From positions 40,154,006-40,218,005 of the forward strand of contig CM044955.1 in assembly GCA_024516035.1 (NCBI GenBank): a stretch of DNA of 64,000 nucleotides, in the 5' to 3' direction. The position numbers and the translations under genes were made by a program. The DNA is from Bactericera cockerelli. Its lineage: Eukaryota > Arthropoda > Insecta > Hemiptera > Triozidae. Below, piece by piece: positions 19,381-30,796 of the stretch; position 1 is the first letter of the stretch; each line of letters starts with the position of its first letter. The notes under the pieces were generated by a model. It was not told the DNA's origin and made no database searches. It saw nothing but the letters and a program-made list of their open reading frames with translations.

Positions 19381-20696
19381 GGTACCTATAAACATGACCT
19401 GTTCAAAATTATTATTGCACATTGCATACTCAATTAGAAATTAGGCGCTTATACAATAGTAAACATCCAAGAGTAAGTTAGTGTCAGGAAAACAATGTAA
19501 TTATTTTCACGGATAACAAAGACAAAATGTGGAGCTCTCTACGATCAAGAAGGAAGAACTTAGAATTAATGAGGTACGAAAAATAAATTAGTTGTTGCAG
19601 TTGAGCTATTCAAAAAAAAAACAATAGGTAATTCTGTTTGAAATTACTTTGTACAGATACACTTTATACAAAATGTACTTCATACAAAATCCTACCTATA
19701 TTTGCACATGAAACCATAGAAGCATTGTCTGATTATCATGCCCACAAATAGCTTGGATATAAAGAGAGGGGAATTTGATTTAAAAAATTCTCCATTTTTA
19801 CCAGAACGCGACGTGAAGACTTTTCAACGTCCACAATTTTAATTAAAAAATATGCTTAAAAATATTCTACACTTCCTGCTCCCTGCTTAAGGATCGGCCT
19901 TTCCCCATTAAAATCGTAGACCCTCTTTGTACAACACACTGCTTCCGCTACTATGTAGTCTGTGTACTATTTATATTACGTCACCATCGCAAAAGTCCTA
20001 GCGAAGGACTTTTGCGTCAAAAACGAAAAAAGACCTATAATATTATTTACTTGAAAGGTTTCTATGAAAAATGGACTTAGAAAAATCAAGGCGATACCAA
20101 AAAGTTCACATCAGACATACGGACTTCGAGGACTAGACAACTAGACATTCTCTTGTGTCTAGTAGACAACGCGCTGACAAAATTGAATCCTATTGAAGAA
20201 TAATTCTCCTTGTCAGAGTTGGTAGCGCTCTCGGCTTGCGCGCAGAGGACGTAGTACTCTCACACTTCGTAAGAGAACCTGAGTAGTTGTTTGTATGGAT
20301 AGCGAAAACAGGTGGTATTACGAACAAGAGTCATTTACTTAGGTAATAGGTAAATGATATATTTGGTGTAACACCCATAGTCTGATTAATAATTTTAAAA
20401 ACTTTCTCTATTCTCAGTGGGGGAACATTGAGGGAGAGCAACTGTGCATGAGGCACTGGGATGGGCGTAGGAATTATACAGTGGATGACCTGTAGCAAAA
20501 TGTGAGAGCGAGTTAATGGATTCTGTAAAATATTAAATGCACATAAAATACCAAAGGTATTCATGCATAAAAATATTAAAATAATATAATAATAATAATG
20601 TTTTTTCTTTGTGTTATTATGTCACAATTTTTAGTGGATAGCGCAGAATCATAGGACTTTACCACTTTAATTTACAATATCTTGTATTCATTTTTT
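19381..20696. other. No gene; one perfect hairpin
   Basis: At about 19987-20015 the sequence CGCAAAAGTCC-TAGCGA-AGGACTTTTGCG forms a perfect short stem. Nothing else is recognised. Confidence 0.45.
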
Positions 20697-20882
20697 TTGC
20701 CTAAGATTCTGCCACTGGTCGCTGCTTCACATTAAAGCAGCTACTCATTTTTCCTCACGAGGTATGAGTGGACCCCGAACATCCAAGTACAGAACAGAAA
20801 AAATCCTCCCCCGCTGGGAATCGAACCCAGGTCACCATGTGTGCAATGCCTAGCGCGCTAACTCGCTCTGCCACAGTGACTA
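20697..20882 (-). repeat. tRNA-Ala-like SINE
   Basis: On the minus strand: GTCACTGTGGCAGAGCGAGT, loop ATTGCAC (TGC), B-box-like GGGTTCGATTCCCAGC, then the body GTACTTGGATGTTCGGGGTC. The head is well preserved. Confidence 0.7.
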
Positions 20883-22586
20883 TACTAAATATTAAAATAA
20901 TAAGTAAAACATTGTTACCCAAATTTATGATTGGAATTTAAATTTATTGTTTGCAGATTTTAGAACGGACTATTGTAACATAAAATTTATATAATTTCAT
21001 GTTACAATAGTATCTAAATTTCACATCAAGGTCAAGCACAGAACATTGAAATTCCAGGTATTTTTTTCATTTGTAAAGTTAATAGCACTCTACCATATGT
21101 ATGCATATATGTAGGTAGCATTAGAGTCGACTTACCAGTGATCGAATTTCTCAAGAAGGATAGCATAAATATATGATGCGTGTTTGCACAGGACTCATTT
21201 CTGACCAAAGAGAGAATATTGTGTTCATAAATTTGGAACATCAATAAGAGCTTTCCTTGCGAAATGTGAGCTAAAGTTCTGTAGATTCATGAAACTGAAT
21301 GGTATACCAGTGGAATATAAATGGTTATTTTCATTCATGACTTATAGGAAATGTGTATTTATACGAGTAGATATTGAGCAATTTAAAAATTCCTGCAGAG
21401 AAGTCACAATCATTTATTCGTACTTGTTTTGTCGTCTGTCTGAGAAATGAATACCCTGCATTTCATTATGATGCTACGTTTTATGCTGACTCCACATGGA
21501 GCAAAGGAGTGAGGGACATCAATCTCTTTTACTTCCGTGTAAACATATACATATGTAGGAAAGTAGGTATAGTATAGATATCAGACGGAAGTGTTTGTGT
21601 CGCTTTTGAAAAAAATGGTTTTATGTCCGTCTGTTTGTGATACTACTATTTTAATTCCTTGCAACGGCTAGTTCAGAAACAACTATAACAAACTAGAAAA
21701 TACTTTTCTGCTAAACAAAAATTCAAGGCAGGTAGGTAATTATGTACTAAATAAATCCAAACATAAAAATATATGAAGGTAGATAAAACTTTATCGCGAT
21801 AATTATAAAATAGTGTGAACTAACCACGAGGAAGTGCTGTGTCCATCATTGGTATTGCATTTTAACCCTTATTTCTTCTCAGAAATATATCACGCGTCAA
21901 TTTAAAGTGACGATTGACATCCCGGTGACACTGCCAGAGTGTATGCTTCCTCCGACAGCGTTGCCAGGTACACAACTATTCCCATAGTTGACATTATTTT
22001 TTGTCGGATACACCTAATTGCACTGGTATTTAACCATTTCTTTTTAAAAAACCAGTTCTCTGAGTTCTTCATTTGGTGTGTTCTAACTTCCAACTTTCCT
22101 CTAACTTGGCCAATTTTGCTTCAGGTGATGGTTAAATTGTCATTTCTTAAAAATATTTTACAGTAATATTCTGCAATACCGTCAACACGAAACTGGTTAA
22201 GTAAGAGGAAAGTTGGCAAAAGAAAAACAATGTTGTTGAATCACAAAGAAAACCACTACTCTCTGAAACTTGGGTCCTTTTTTAACGGTAGTTTTTAGAG
22301 AGGATATAAGACAGTACTCACTACAAAACCTAAAATAATAATGATATAAATAACTTATAGTAAGCACAAGCAGGCTAAAGACTGTGAATGATGAGATACC
22401 TATTTCGGTTCAGCTTGACTTTGAGAAATGAATTATGATGGATGCAGCCGGAAAAGTGTTGGACAGAAAGAAAATGGAGAAACTTATGGATGTGTATTTT
22501 TTTCTTCTCAAAATGAGTGTTTCACAGCAATTTTCACTCCACATCCACGAAAAGCAGCTACTTGTGTTCTGTGGTGTAGCTACTAA
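20883..22586. other. No gene seen
   Basis: AT-rich. At 21527-21601 there is a diverged palindrome of the ACTTCCG...CGGAAGT type seen at 6243 and 42952. Confidence 0.4.
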
Positions 22587-22631
22587 GGGAGGTATACTAA
22601 GGGACTGCCCGTCCCTTACTATACCTCCTAT
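22587..22631. other. Long perfect-loop hairpin
   Basis: GGAGGTATACTAAGGGAC pairs with GTCCCTTACTATACCTCC around a 5-base loop, with a single mismatch in an 18-bp stem. The loop is too small for a typical microRNA precursor. Confidence 0.55.
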
Positions 22632-23212
22632 CTGAGGGACGAGAAGTCACACAGTAGGTACTAACGAGCTTATGACTGAACCAGCTCAATAGGAGATGTC
22701 TTTTTCTAATATTTGTAATCAAATTATGATCAGCTCTGCGATTCGAATAATTAAATTTGATAATAATATAATATAATAACTAATAAGTAATATATACCTA
22801 CCTACTTAGTAATTACCTACCTACCTATGCATTTTTTTATTATTATTATTATTTTTTTTTTTTTTTTGAAAAAAATCTACACATGAATAATCATTTCCTA
22901 AAGCGCGGAGATAATGCCTATGGCTATGGCATTCTCTTCCCCTCAACCTACATGAGGGATGGGGGTGTTATGAAAAATCACGCCAGTGGAAAACTTTCTC
23001 TTTTCTTGCGTGAGTGAGCAGCTTAAATTGATGGCTCGCTATTACGTCATTTTCTTAGATCTACGAGTACCGTTAAGAAGAAGAGCCTCTAGGGAGATGT
23101 TATATAGCCTAATTTGTACGTCTGTCAACACCGTATTTCAAATGCAAGAATAGGGTAAACCTGTCCAATGAATGAACAGTTGCTCTTTTCATTCCAACAG
23201 TCAAGCTGTCGA
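22632..23212. other. No gene; simple repeats
   Basis: Contains TACCTACC runs near 22795-22825 and an ATT/T-rich run at 22835-22867. Confidence 0.4.
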
Positions 23213-23510
23213 AAACCTGTCAAGCCAGCGTCGATGACACGTTGAATACACCATTTTATTATGTATTTAGTCACTGAAGTTAAGCAACGTCTAAATGTTA
23301 AGCACAAAAAGCGAGGCTAGTACTTGGATAGGTGATCATTCAAATTCGAACTCTTGCGATGGTGGCTATTCCCGGCCCCAGTCAGCCTTGGGTGAGGTAA
23401 ATTTGAGTAGCTGGTTTGTAAGTTTCTTCGAATGGAGGGTAAAAAAGTCGTGATTTGACCATGCGTTGAAAGCTTAACGTCGCTTTCTTACCCAAATTAA
23501 AAAAAAACCT
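23213..23510 (+). repeat. 5S-derived SINE, nearly full length
   Basis: The 5S head runs from GCCAGCGTCGATGACACGTT through CACTGAAGTTAAGCAACGTC and AGTACTTGGATAGGTGATCA, then the family body CGGCCCCAGTCAGCC, ending in a run of A at about 23503. A 35-base duplication or insertion lies inside the 5S part. Confidence 0.8.
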
Positions 23511-24546
23511 GTTTTATTTTTTTCAGATACATTTGAATTCCTATTACATCTCTATTCAGTATCTATTGTTGTTGTAATAGCTTTTTTGCCTGATTTTATT
23601 CAAATATTTTAAAAGATGAAATCAGCAGATAGATTCCTACATTGTATCACTAGACATTTAGTACATACCTATATGCATTTTTTTTTATAGTACGTATGTT
23701 TTTATTATTCCTATTCGATTTTTATTTATTTTTTCATCACTGTTCACAAGCAGCAATAATGCTGCAATTACGTAAACAGGTTTGAGGGACACTGCATAGT
23801 GCATATACAGGCTAAAGACCTATATCCAGGCCCTATTATTTATTATACATAGTATGATCTATGTATGCTCTAAAATGCCAGAGTACTGTCTTGGGAAAGA
23901 AGATAAACTTTTCTTTTCACTGAAATAAAAAGTCAAGAGAATCTTATACTGTGCATTCACTAGACCCGTTACCCTACCAGACATGGATCTCACATTAATA
24001 GGTCGGGAGGTTTTAAATTTTATGGACGCTTCTTTACTAAGACAAATTACTCTTGAGATAAAAGACAGAAAAGTCGAGGATTGGGTAGGAGCCATGTGCA
24101 AAGAGATAAGAGAGAGAAAGGGAGAGAAAGAGAGAGAGATAGAGAGAGAGACACAGAGAGAGAGAGAGAGTAAGAGAGTAAGTAATACAGAGAAAGTGAG
24201 ATGCGGATCGATATAGTATTTTTCTAACTGTTACTGCGGAATTCAACCGCTTTTTGGCAGCTTCCGCTATAAGTTTAGCGACATTCAAAAAATATTAAAA
24301 TTCATCACCCTTGACCATTAATACCCTATTTCCTAGATAAAATTTCAAGTCTTAAATATCTCCAAAAATTACCCTTCGTGTTAAAAAAGAAGAAGAACAT
24401 TGAATGTTTCTTAAGAAAAGCGATATCATGAGTAATAAAGTGAAATCATGAGTAATTGTCTATTGTTTCATTGCTCTGAAATGAATAAGTTTATTAAACT
24501 CTCATCATTAACATTATGAAAATAAATAAAATTTAAAGCACACCTC
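23511..24546. other. No gene; (GA)n microsatellite
   Basis: Positions 24095-24190 are a GAGA-rich run. No gene is recognised. Confidence 0.5.
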
Positions 24547-24931
24547 ATATCTGTACCCTAGAGTTAAAGAGTCGCAAGTCCAATTTTTTTCGAAATTGAG
24601 TTAAGTTCATATTCGGATTCACCATGATTTATTTTGTAACATGGAAAAAGAAAATCCATTCTTTATAAGAAAAAAGGAAATAATAAAATTTAGAAAATCG
24701 TAATTCCAAAATTACGGATTTTCATGGTAATAGACAGTTTGGTATCGTACGGCAATTTTACTAGAGAATAATATTTCCTTTTATTCAGTATAAAACAAAA
24801 AAACAGTTTTGTTTTTAGAAATAAACTAACGAGAAGAATTCACAAATGCAAAAAGATGAAATCTTATTTTGCTTTTCCTGTAAAATTTGAAAAACTGGAG
24901 TTACGACTCTTTAACTCTAGGGTACAGATAT
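24547..24931. mobile_element. MITE with ~40-bp terminal inverted repeats
   Basis: The left ATATCTGTACCCTAGAGTTA, continuing AAGAGTCG, is repeated in inverse orientation at the right end (CGACTCTTTAACTCTAGGGT...). The element is 385 bp and AT-rich inside. No clear target duplication was seen. Confidence 0.7.
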
Positions 24932-25261
24932 TTTGTTCTCTTCGCTACTAAATTTTTTTGTTTTTTTTTTTTGTTCATTACTTCTTTTCGTGGTCACCAA
25001 TGTAACTCTACTATTTGTTTCCTTAATTTTAAAGTTAATATTTACCTACTGTTATATCCTGGAGTCGTACTCAGTTTATGATAGTCAGGTGAAATGGGTA
25101 AATAAACAAAGAAAGGAGAACAAAATGAGGTTTGCTTTATTTTATTTCTCTTATAATGTTTATGATGAGAGTTTAGGAACTTATTCATTTCGGTATTTTT
25201 CTTCGAATTGAGTTGATATTTTTTTCTAAATCGTGGTGATTGGCTGAAATTGGCTTAGATC

Positions 25262-25380
25262 TTAAAAAACCGGATACCCACACTGACCTTACTCAGTCTC
25301 TGATGGCCCAAAAATAGCTAGCATCACGAGGATTCAAATTTGAGTGGTCACTCACAACTTCTTGCCCACGAAGAACGTTG
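25262..25380 (-). repeat. 5S-derived SINE fragment
   Basis: ACACTGACCTTACTCAG, GCATCACGAGGATTC and GAGTGGTCACTCA match the body of the family on the minus strand. It stops at the MITE that follows. Confidence 0.55.
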
Positions 25381-25384
25381 TTAA

Positions 25385-25615
25385 CCCATTAACGCCTGAA
25401 CTGTTGGAAAACGTTGATCCATTTTGAAAAAATAAATATCAAAATTCGGATAGAACAACTGATAGAACTGTCAAGTAAAATTCAGAAAATAGCAAATATT
25501 GTCAACAATGAGAACTATAATGTTATAAAGTGGTAACATGTACCGTATTGAACTAACAGGTCAGAAACTTGCACTGCCTCCATCGTTGCCATATGGCAAC
25601 ACTAGGCGTTAATGG
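25385..25615. mobile_element. piggyBac-like MITE
   Basis: Ends CCCATTAACGCCT and AGGCGTTAATGG are inverted repeats. The left end is preceded by TTAA, the piggyBac target, and begins CCC. The right flank is degraded (TGGGTAAC 9 bases further). About 230 bp, non-coding. Confidence 0.5.
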
Positions 25616-26796
25616 AAAATGGGTAACTTTGGTGATCTAATAAAAAATGGTAGTTCAAATGCGATCGACTTGCTCATTCCTTTATTCTGGTAAACTTTGA
25701 GAAAAAGTTTATTCCAATTGGAAATTTCACTGATTTGGAGATGTCAGGTTTGTAAATATGGAACAAGACCTTACATAAATACATAAAGAATACCAAGAAG
25801 AAAAAAAATTAATATTTTCGCAATACGATTACATAAGTAAGTATATTATATAATTTATTTTGACAATATTTTCAGCACAAAGTATACATCGAATTAAGTT
25901 TATATAAATAAATAGGTAAGGACACAACCTGATTGAGACTTTACTACTCAAAAATCTTGAACAAATCTAAAAATCCACCGTTTTTGTGACCAATATACAA
26001 TAACAATATAATTTATAAACAGTTATGTACCAAATAAAATTTCAACGATTTTTAGGAAAGTTCGTCCCTTCAGTTTGATTTTCAACCAATCAGAGCCCAT
26101 CATTTTTCGAGGCACGGACGATCGTCCCTATTCTTCGTTGGAATCCTATTTTATAATTTGACCCTTAAATACATTTTGAGGGTACAGTTACTATACATTT
26201 TATACAGAATTACATGAATTTAAATTTACTTTGATAAATAAAATTGGTAAATAAATAGGTAGTACCTAAATAGTTAAGTTTAAAGAACAAGAGAAAACGA
26301 AATCTATAGAAAAGGAAGTAGTTGGTACATATAGATTATAGGTACACACAGAATGTAAATAAATGCATGGACAATAATTTAGGAACATGTTTCTGGGTAT
26401 AATTAAGGTCAGTTTTACTATTAAAAACGCCCTTTTAGGAGCTTTTAATGTCAAAAAAATATATATAATTATTGTGTTGACCTTTTGTGTACAATTATAC
26501 ATATCCGTGATTCCATTAACCCAGATGGGGCTGACGTCCTTCCAGAAGGACGTCCTTCCAGAAGGACGCTGTGGATTTTTCTAATTAATTCAACTTGTTG
26601 GGGATAGTTGGCGACACCTCAAACTCTTTGTTTAATCCTAGTGATAAGTTGACACCACTTTTATTTTGATTTATTCTAGCGTGTGACTCTGATAAGAAAG
26701 TTTGGATAGCTGTAAATTTAAATGGATGAATGAGACAAATTTTTTTACCGCGTTATCTGGGTTAATCCAGCATGATTTGAACTTTTATAAAAGTTT
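25616..26796. other. No gene seen
   Basis: The only structure is a small palindromic repeat near 26532-26570 (GACGTCCTTCCAGAAGGACG twice, overlapping). Confidence 0.45.
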
Positions 26797-27069
26797 CAGG
26801 GGCGTCTATACGGGGGTCCATCTGCATTGAAAAATTAAAACTTTTTTAAAAAAAAAAGTCTAATTTAAAATAAAATACATCTAATTAAACATAAAATACA
26901 CAATACAAAAAAGTCTAATTTAAAATAATATACATAAAAATAAATGTTTTTTCTGATAACTACAGGTACACATAAAATATGTTCAGATAAAGTTTTTATG
27001 TGTGTTTCTGAATCTGGCAGACACTAACTTTACACTGAGATTGCAAGTGGACCCCTACAGACGCCCCTG
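26797..27069. mobile_element. hAT-like MITE
   Basis: Inverted ends of about 30 bp start CAGGGGCGTCTATACGGGGG, with complementary CCCCTACAGACGCCCCTG on the right. The CAGGGG start and an 8-bp near-duplication (AAAAGTTT / AAAACTTA) flanking it fit hAT elements. 273 bp, no coding capacity. Confidence 0.65.
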
Positions 27070-27428
27070 AAAACTTAATCAATCAGTATGGAAGTCATGT
27101 AGGATTAAAAGAATCATTAATTTATGCAAGTACACAAAATATCATTTCAATAGCTTCGATTGTTAAAGAGTTAAAGCAAAAAAAAACCTTTTTATTCAAT
27201 TTTGACAGCTCCTAAAAAGGAGATTTTTTTCGGAATTTTTTTAAGGGAATGAATACGACCTAAATTGCACAGAGGAATATCCCCCTGAATTATCGACCAT
27301 ACATTATTTATTTACACCCTGTAGAGTTATGTAATTTTTTATTTTAAAAGTTTATAAAATTGTACAAAACTGGCCATGATTTGTAACGTGCAATAATCCA
27401 AGCAAAACCCTTAACCTGTGAAAAAAAA

Positions 27429-28297
27429 ACTGGTGTGACACCACACGACTTTCCTTATTACTCGAAAAAAAGTCAAAGTCTACCACTGGTGATTCAACAG
27501 TTAGCTAAAAATCAATTTAGTTAGCTAAAAATCAATGTTCGTAATCAGCACCTCAATCTCATTGATGTGTCACATGTCACAACCCCCCATCAAAAATTTT
27601 CAGCCAACCATCACGCAGGCAACATTAAATTTGAAAGTTCGCTGAATTTTTAAATTCGTACCAAATTTTAAGAAATATTTTTAAAATTTTCAGTTTTCAG
27701 TACTTATTTTCAACACACTACACACTGGACACGGAAGGAGCCCAGAACAATGGTTCTGGGAGTCCAAAGGGTTCACACCAAAATCAATCCTTCCACCACC
27801 ATGACATCAAACATGGACACGGAAAGTAAGTAAGTAACCCCCCTATTTAGGACGAATAATTATAAAAAAAGTTGTCTAAGCGGGCCGGATTCCAAAACAG
27901 ATCAAGAAATCAAAAAATGATCAGAGTATACCCCTAATATTTTTTTTGTAACAAGAAAAACTTGTTCCCAAATTTTTTTATATCTCTTATCGTTTAGCCG
28001 GAACGGCCAAATGGCGGTCGAAAGGACGCCACTGGCGGCACCGATTAAAAAAAAAAGTTTTGTGCTGCGTTTTCTATATATTATATTATTAATTCATGAC
28101 CTCTGTACCGAATTTCAAGTTTCTAGCTTACACCGTTCTTCAGATATTTTGTTTACAGACATACTAACCCGACGGATAGACTGACACACGGACCAATGGG
28201 TGAAACTTTTGTTTTAGGCTCTGGGAACCCTAAAACGTGTTTTGGCACTGAAAACTGTGACTATCGAAATTTTTGGGTGATTCCATTACTTTCCTTT
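27429..28297 (+). repeat. Hairpin-ended repeat copy with internal insertion
   Basis: The left end CTGGTGTGACACCACACGAC and later blocks (AAAATGATCAGAGTATACCCC; GACCTCTGTACCGAATTTCA; CACGGACCAATGGGTGA) match 8503-9162. About 240 unrelated bases sit at 27590-27830. The right hairpin is degraded. Confidence 0.55.
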
Positions 28298-29470
28298 CTA
28301 CCAACCCTCAAAAGGGTTGGGTGAAAGAGATTACCACAGGCAATAACCCGCCCTATAGTGAGGACATTATTTTATTTTTAAAACTATATTATCGTTTATT
28401 TATTTATTCTTAATTTCACACTGTAAATATATTGTATACGTACATTACTTTGTCCAGGTAATAAAGATTTATGTAATAATAATGATAACTGAATATGTTT
28501 TTTTTCAAACATAAATGTACATACCCTCATTAATTCAATGGCCAAGGTAAATATTTTATTGAGATTTAGCTAGCAGAGACATTATTAAGGGAACAGGTTG
28601 TGTATTGGCAGGAAGGGTCCCCGCTGTTTGCTCCCTTAGTCTCTTGTTCATTATATTTCTTCCATTAAAACTAATGAATTAGAAAAATTGTCAATTGAGA
28701 GGGAAATTTTATTTTTCAAAATTACTATGCGGAACCCAGCCCTCTCCTTGTGTCTGCACCCATAATAATTAATTATTTTCTGCTTAACAATATGTATAAA
28801 TTTGTATAAAGGTAAACTTTTTGCTTTAAGGGTACCCAGTCCTCTATTAACCCTCTTAGATTAAGAGAAAGTGCCGCAAAGGGATCTGTAATAAATCTTT
28901 TTTTATGTGCAGCAGAAATGTTACTTCGAAATACTTTAAAACCAAGACTAACGACTGAAAAGCAGTCACATTCATTTAAAAAAATCCACTTTGTCTGGAG
29001 GTTCATTGAGACCGAAAAAAACAATAGAGCAAAGATTAGGAGCCTTGACTTTTGTTGCGTTTCAGGTTTGACTGTTATACGGATTGTTTCCAGAAAACTA
29101 TGAAATCAAACCTAGCAGGTATGTAGGTATTGTACCTATACTGTATGTATATATGTATATAAAATATTATACATAATATAATAATTATGTTATGTGTTTA
29201 CACTTACCTACATAACTCACATTTTTGTTCTCCCAACACAAAGGAATAAAATAATACATTATTTGTGCTGTGGAAAAACAATATCACAATTCACATAATT
29301 ATATAATGAGTAAATATCAGAATAGTAACAATAGAAATTTAATAAATAATTATGATATCTGTACATATTTTACAATAACTAATTTTTTTGTTTGTTGATT
29401 AATACAGTCATTTGCCACAGAATATATCTCCTTCAAAAAAGGTTCAAGTTATCATTGGTACCTAATTGTG
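28298..29470. other. No recognised gene
   Basis: A minus-strand open frame of 83 codons (29024-28773) shows no domain I know. Otherwise AT-rich. Confidence 0.4.
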
Positions 29471-29474
29471 TTCA

Positions 29475-29578
29475 TGGACAATATTGTGATGTCACTACTA
29501 CTCAAACTTGCCTCAGTAAATTTATGGCGAACATGGGTCCGAATAACCAACCTTCAGGTTACTAGTCCGTTACTATTG
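29475..29578 (-). repeat. tRNA-Thr-like SINE fragment
   Basis: ACTACTCAAACTTGCC and CCAACCTTCAGGTTACTAG match the family on the minus strand with substantial divergence. Confidence 0.5.
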
Positions 29579-30373
29579 AAGTTTAGGTTTTATCGGTGTT
29601 GAAATTGTCGTCTTTACCTCTTCATTCAACCTGCACCCTGCACCACCAGCACTTCCACCAACCTCCCTCAATCACGTTATTTTGTGGTCGCTTCAGGAGT
29701 GGACATTTGCATTTGACAGGTGTGAATGCCCTTTGAACCAAAATATTAAATGTCGGTCCAATCATATCAAAAGGTCAAATGGATGTTTTTCACTCAATTT
29801 TCTGATTATATCTACTGATTAAAATAGAGAGGTTAGTTGAAGGCTCGAAATAGCTGCCCAGGGATGTTCTGATATTCAATGTACCTATTCATGTACATCT
29901 AATACAACTTCTTATTTTCTGTTCATATACTAAAATACTGATTACATTTGCTGGTATCTTATTGTTTCAAGTACTCAACATACTTCTGTGTAAATAACCC
30001 TAGCTTAGATACAATGACTAGGCTACATGAGTTATTCAGTTTGGAGGTTTTTCACTCAAATCGCTAAGAAACGTACAAGCTACTTACACTAACCTTACCC
30101 AGCCTGGTCTGACCTGAAAATGCCATCCTTACGTGTTATTTACTTGGGAGGTAAAATCATTTTTAAGTGGAAAACTCTCATGGCGCAAGTGGGAATCTCT
30201 GCACAACACACAGTAATAATAACCATCTATAGAATAACTTTCATACAATACCAACAGAGATTGGAATTCCATGAAATTACTTTAAATTACTATTATGTAT
30301 ATTGGGCCATACCAAGGGGTCGTTGGGTCTTTTTAACGTCGGGACTTAGGGCTTGATATACAAATTATCATAA
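29579..30373. other. No recognised gene (downstream of dpr)
   Basis: A short piece of the 5S-SINE body is visible near 30090-30135. No coding signal is seen. Confidence 0.4.
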
Positions 30374-30379
30374 TTTATT
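30374..30379 (-). terminator. Candidate poly(A) signal of the dpr gene
   Basis: AATAAA on the minus strand about 300 bases after the dpr stop codon and 40 bases beyond the Helitron in the 3' flank. It is the first canonical signal I see downstream. Confidence 0.4.
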
Positions 30380-30418
30380 CTGTGTTAATCAAAATCGTAC
30401 TATCACCACAGCTCAAAA

Positions 30419-30600
30419 TCTATACTTATAAAAGAGAGTTACACTCACTGACTGACTGATTCATCACTGTTTCTCCGAACTAGATGTGCAATAAGACGGG
30501 ATTTTTCGAAATTCCCACTACAACACCTGCCATTAACGAAAAACGATTTTTTGCTTTGCGGGCCATGCCTCGGCCCGCAAAGCGGGCGATAGCCCGCTAG
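30419..30600 (+). mobile_element. Non-autonomous Helitron, copy 3, in the dpr 3' flank
   Basis: Starts TCTATACTTATAAAAGAGAG after an A and ends with hairpin AGCGGGCGATAGCCCGCTAG followed by T. It shares the TGATTCATCACTGTTTCTCC core with copies 1 and 2. At 182 bp it is the shortest. Between it and the dpr stop (30605-30668) lies a scrap of tRNA-Thr-like SINE head (CACCGACCTCCAGGTTACGA). Confidence 0.8.
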
Positions 30601-30677
30601 TAGCTTTAAAAAATGTATGAAGTACTCGGAACCCGAACCACCGACCTCCAGGTTACGAGTCTGAGGTGAGTGGACCC

Positions 30678-30796
30678 CTACGTCCGGATCAGGATGGTGG
30701 AGATGATGACACACAGGATCATGAGCTTGGTGGTGGGAGGGCATTGCAGCCAGCTGAGGCCATGCCCACCATGTTGCATTGCCGCAGGATTCTCCC
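30678..30796 (-). CDS. dpr: dpr last coding exon
   Basis: The acceptor TTTTTTTGTTCCAG|GG completes the Gly codon opened by the Ig2 exon. The exon gives 38 residues and TAG. The pyrimidine tract starts about 12 bases after the end of a Helitron (30833). The Asn-Pro-Ala-Ala-Met-Gln string is a Dpr hallmark. Confidence 0.85.
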
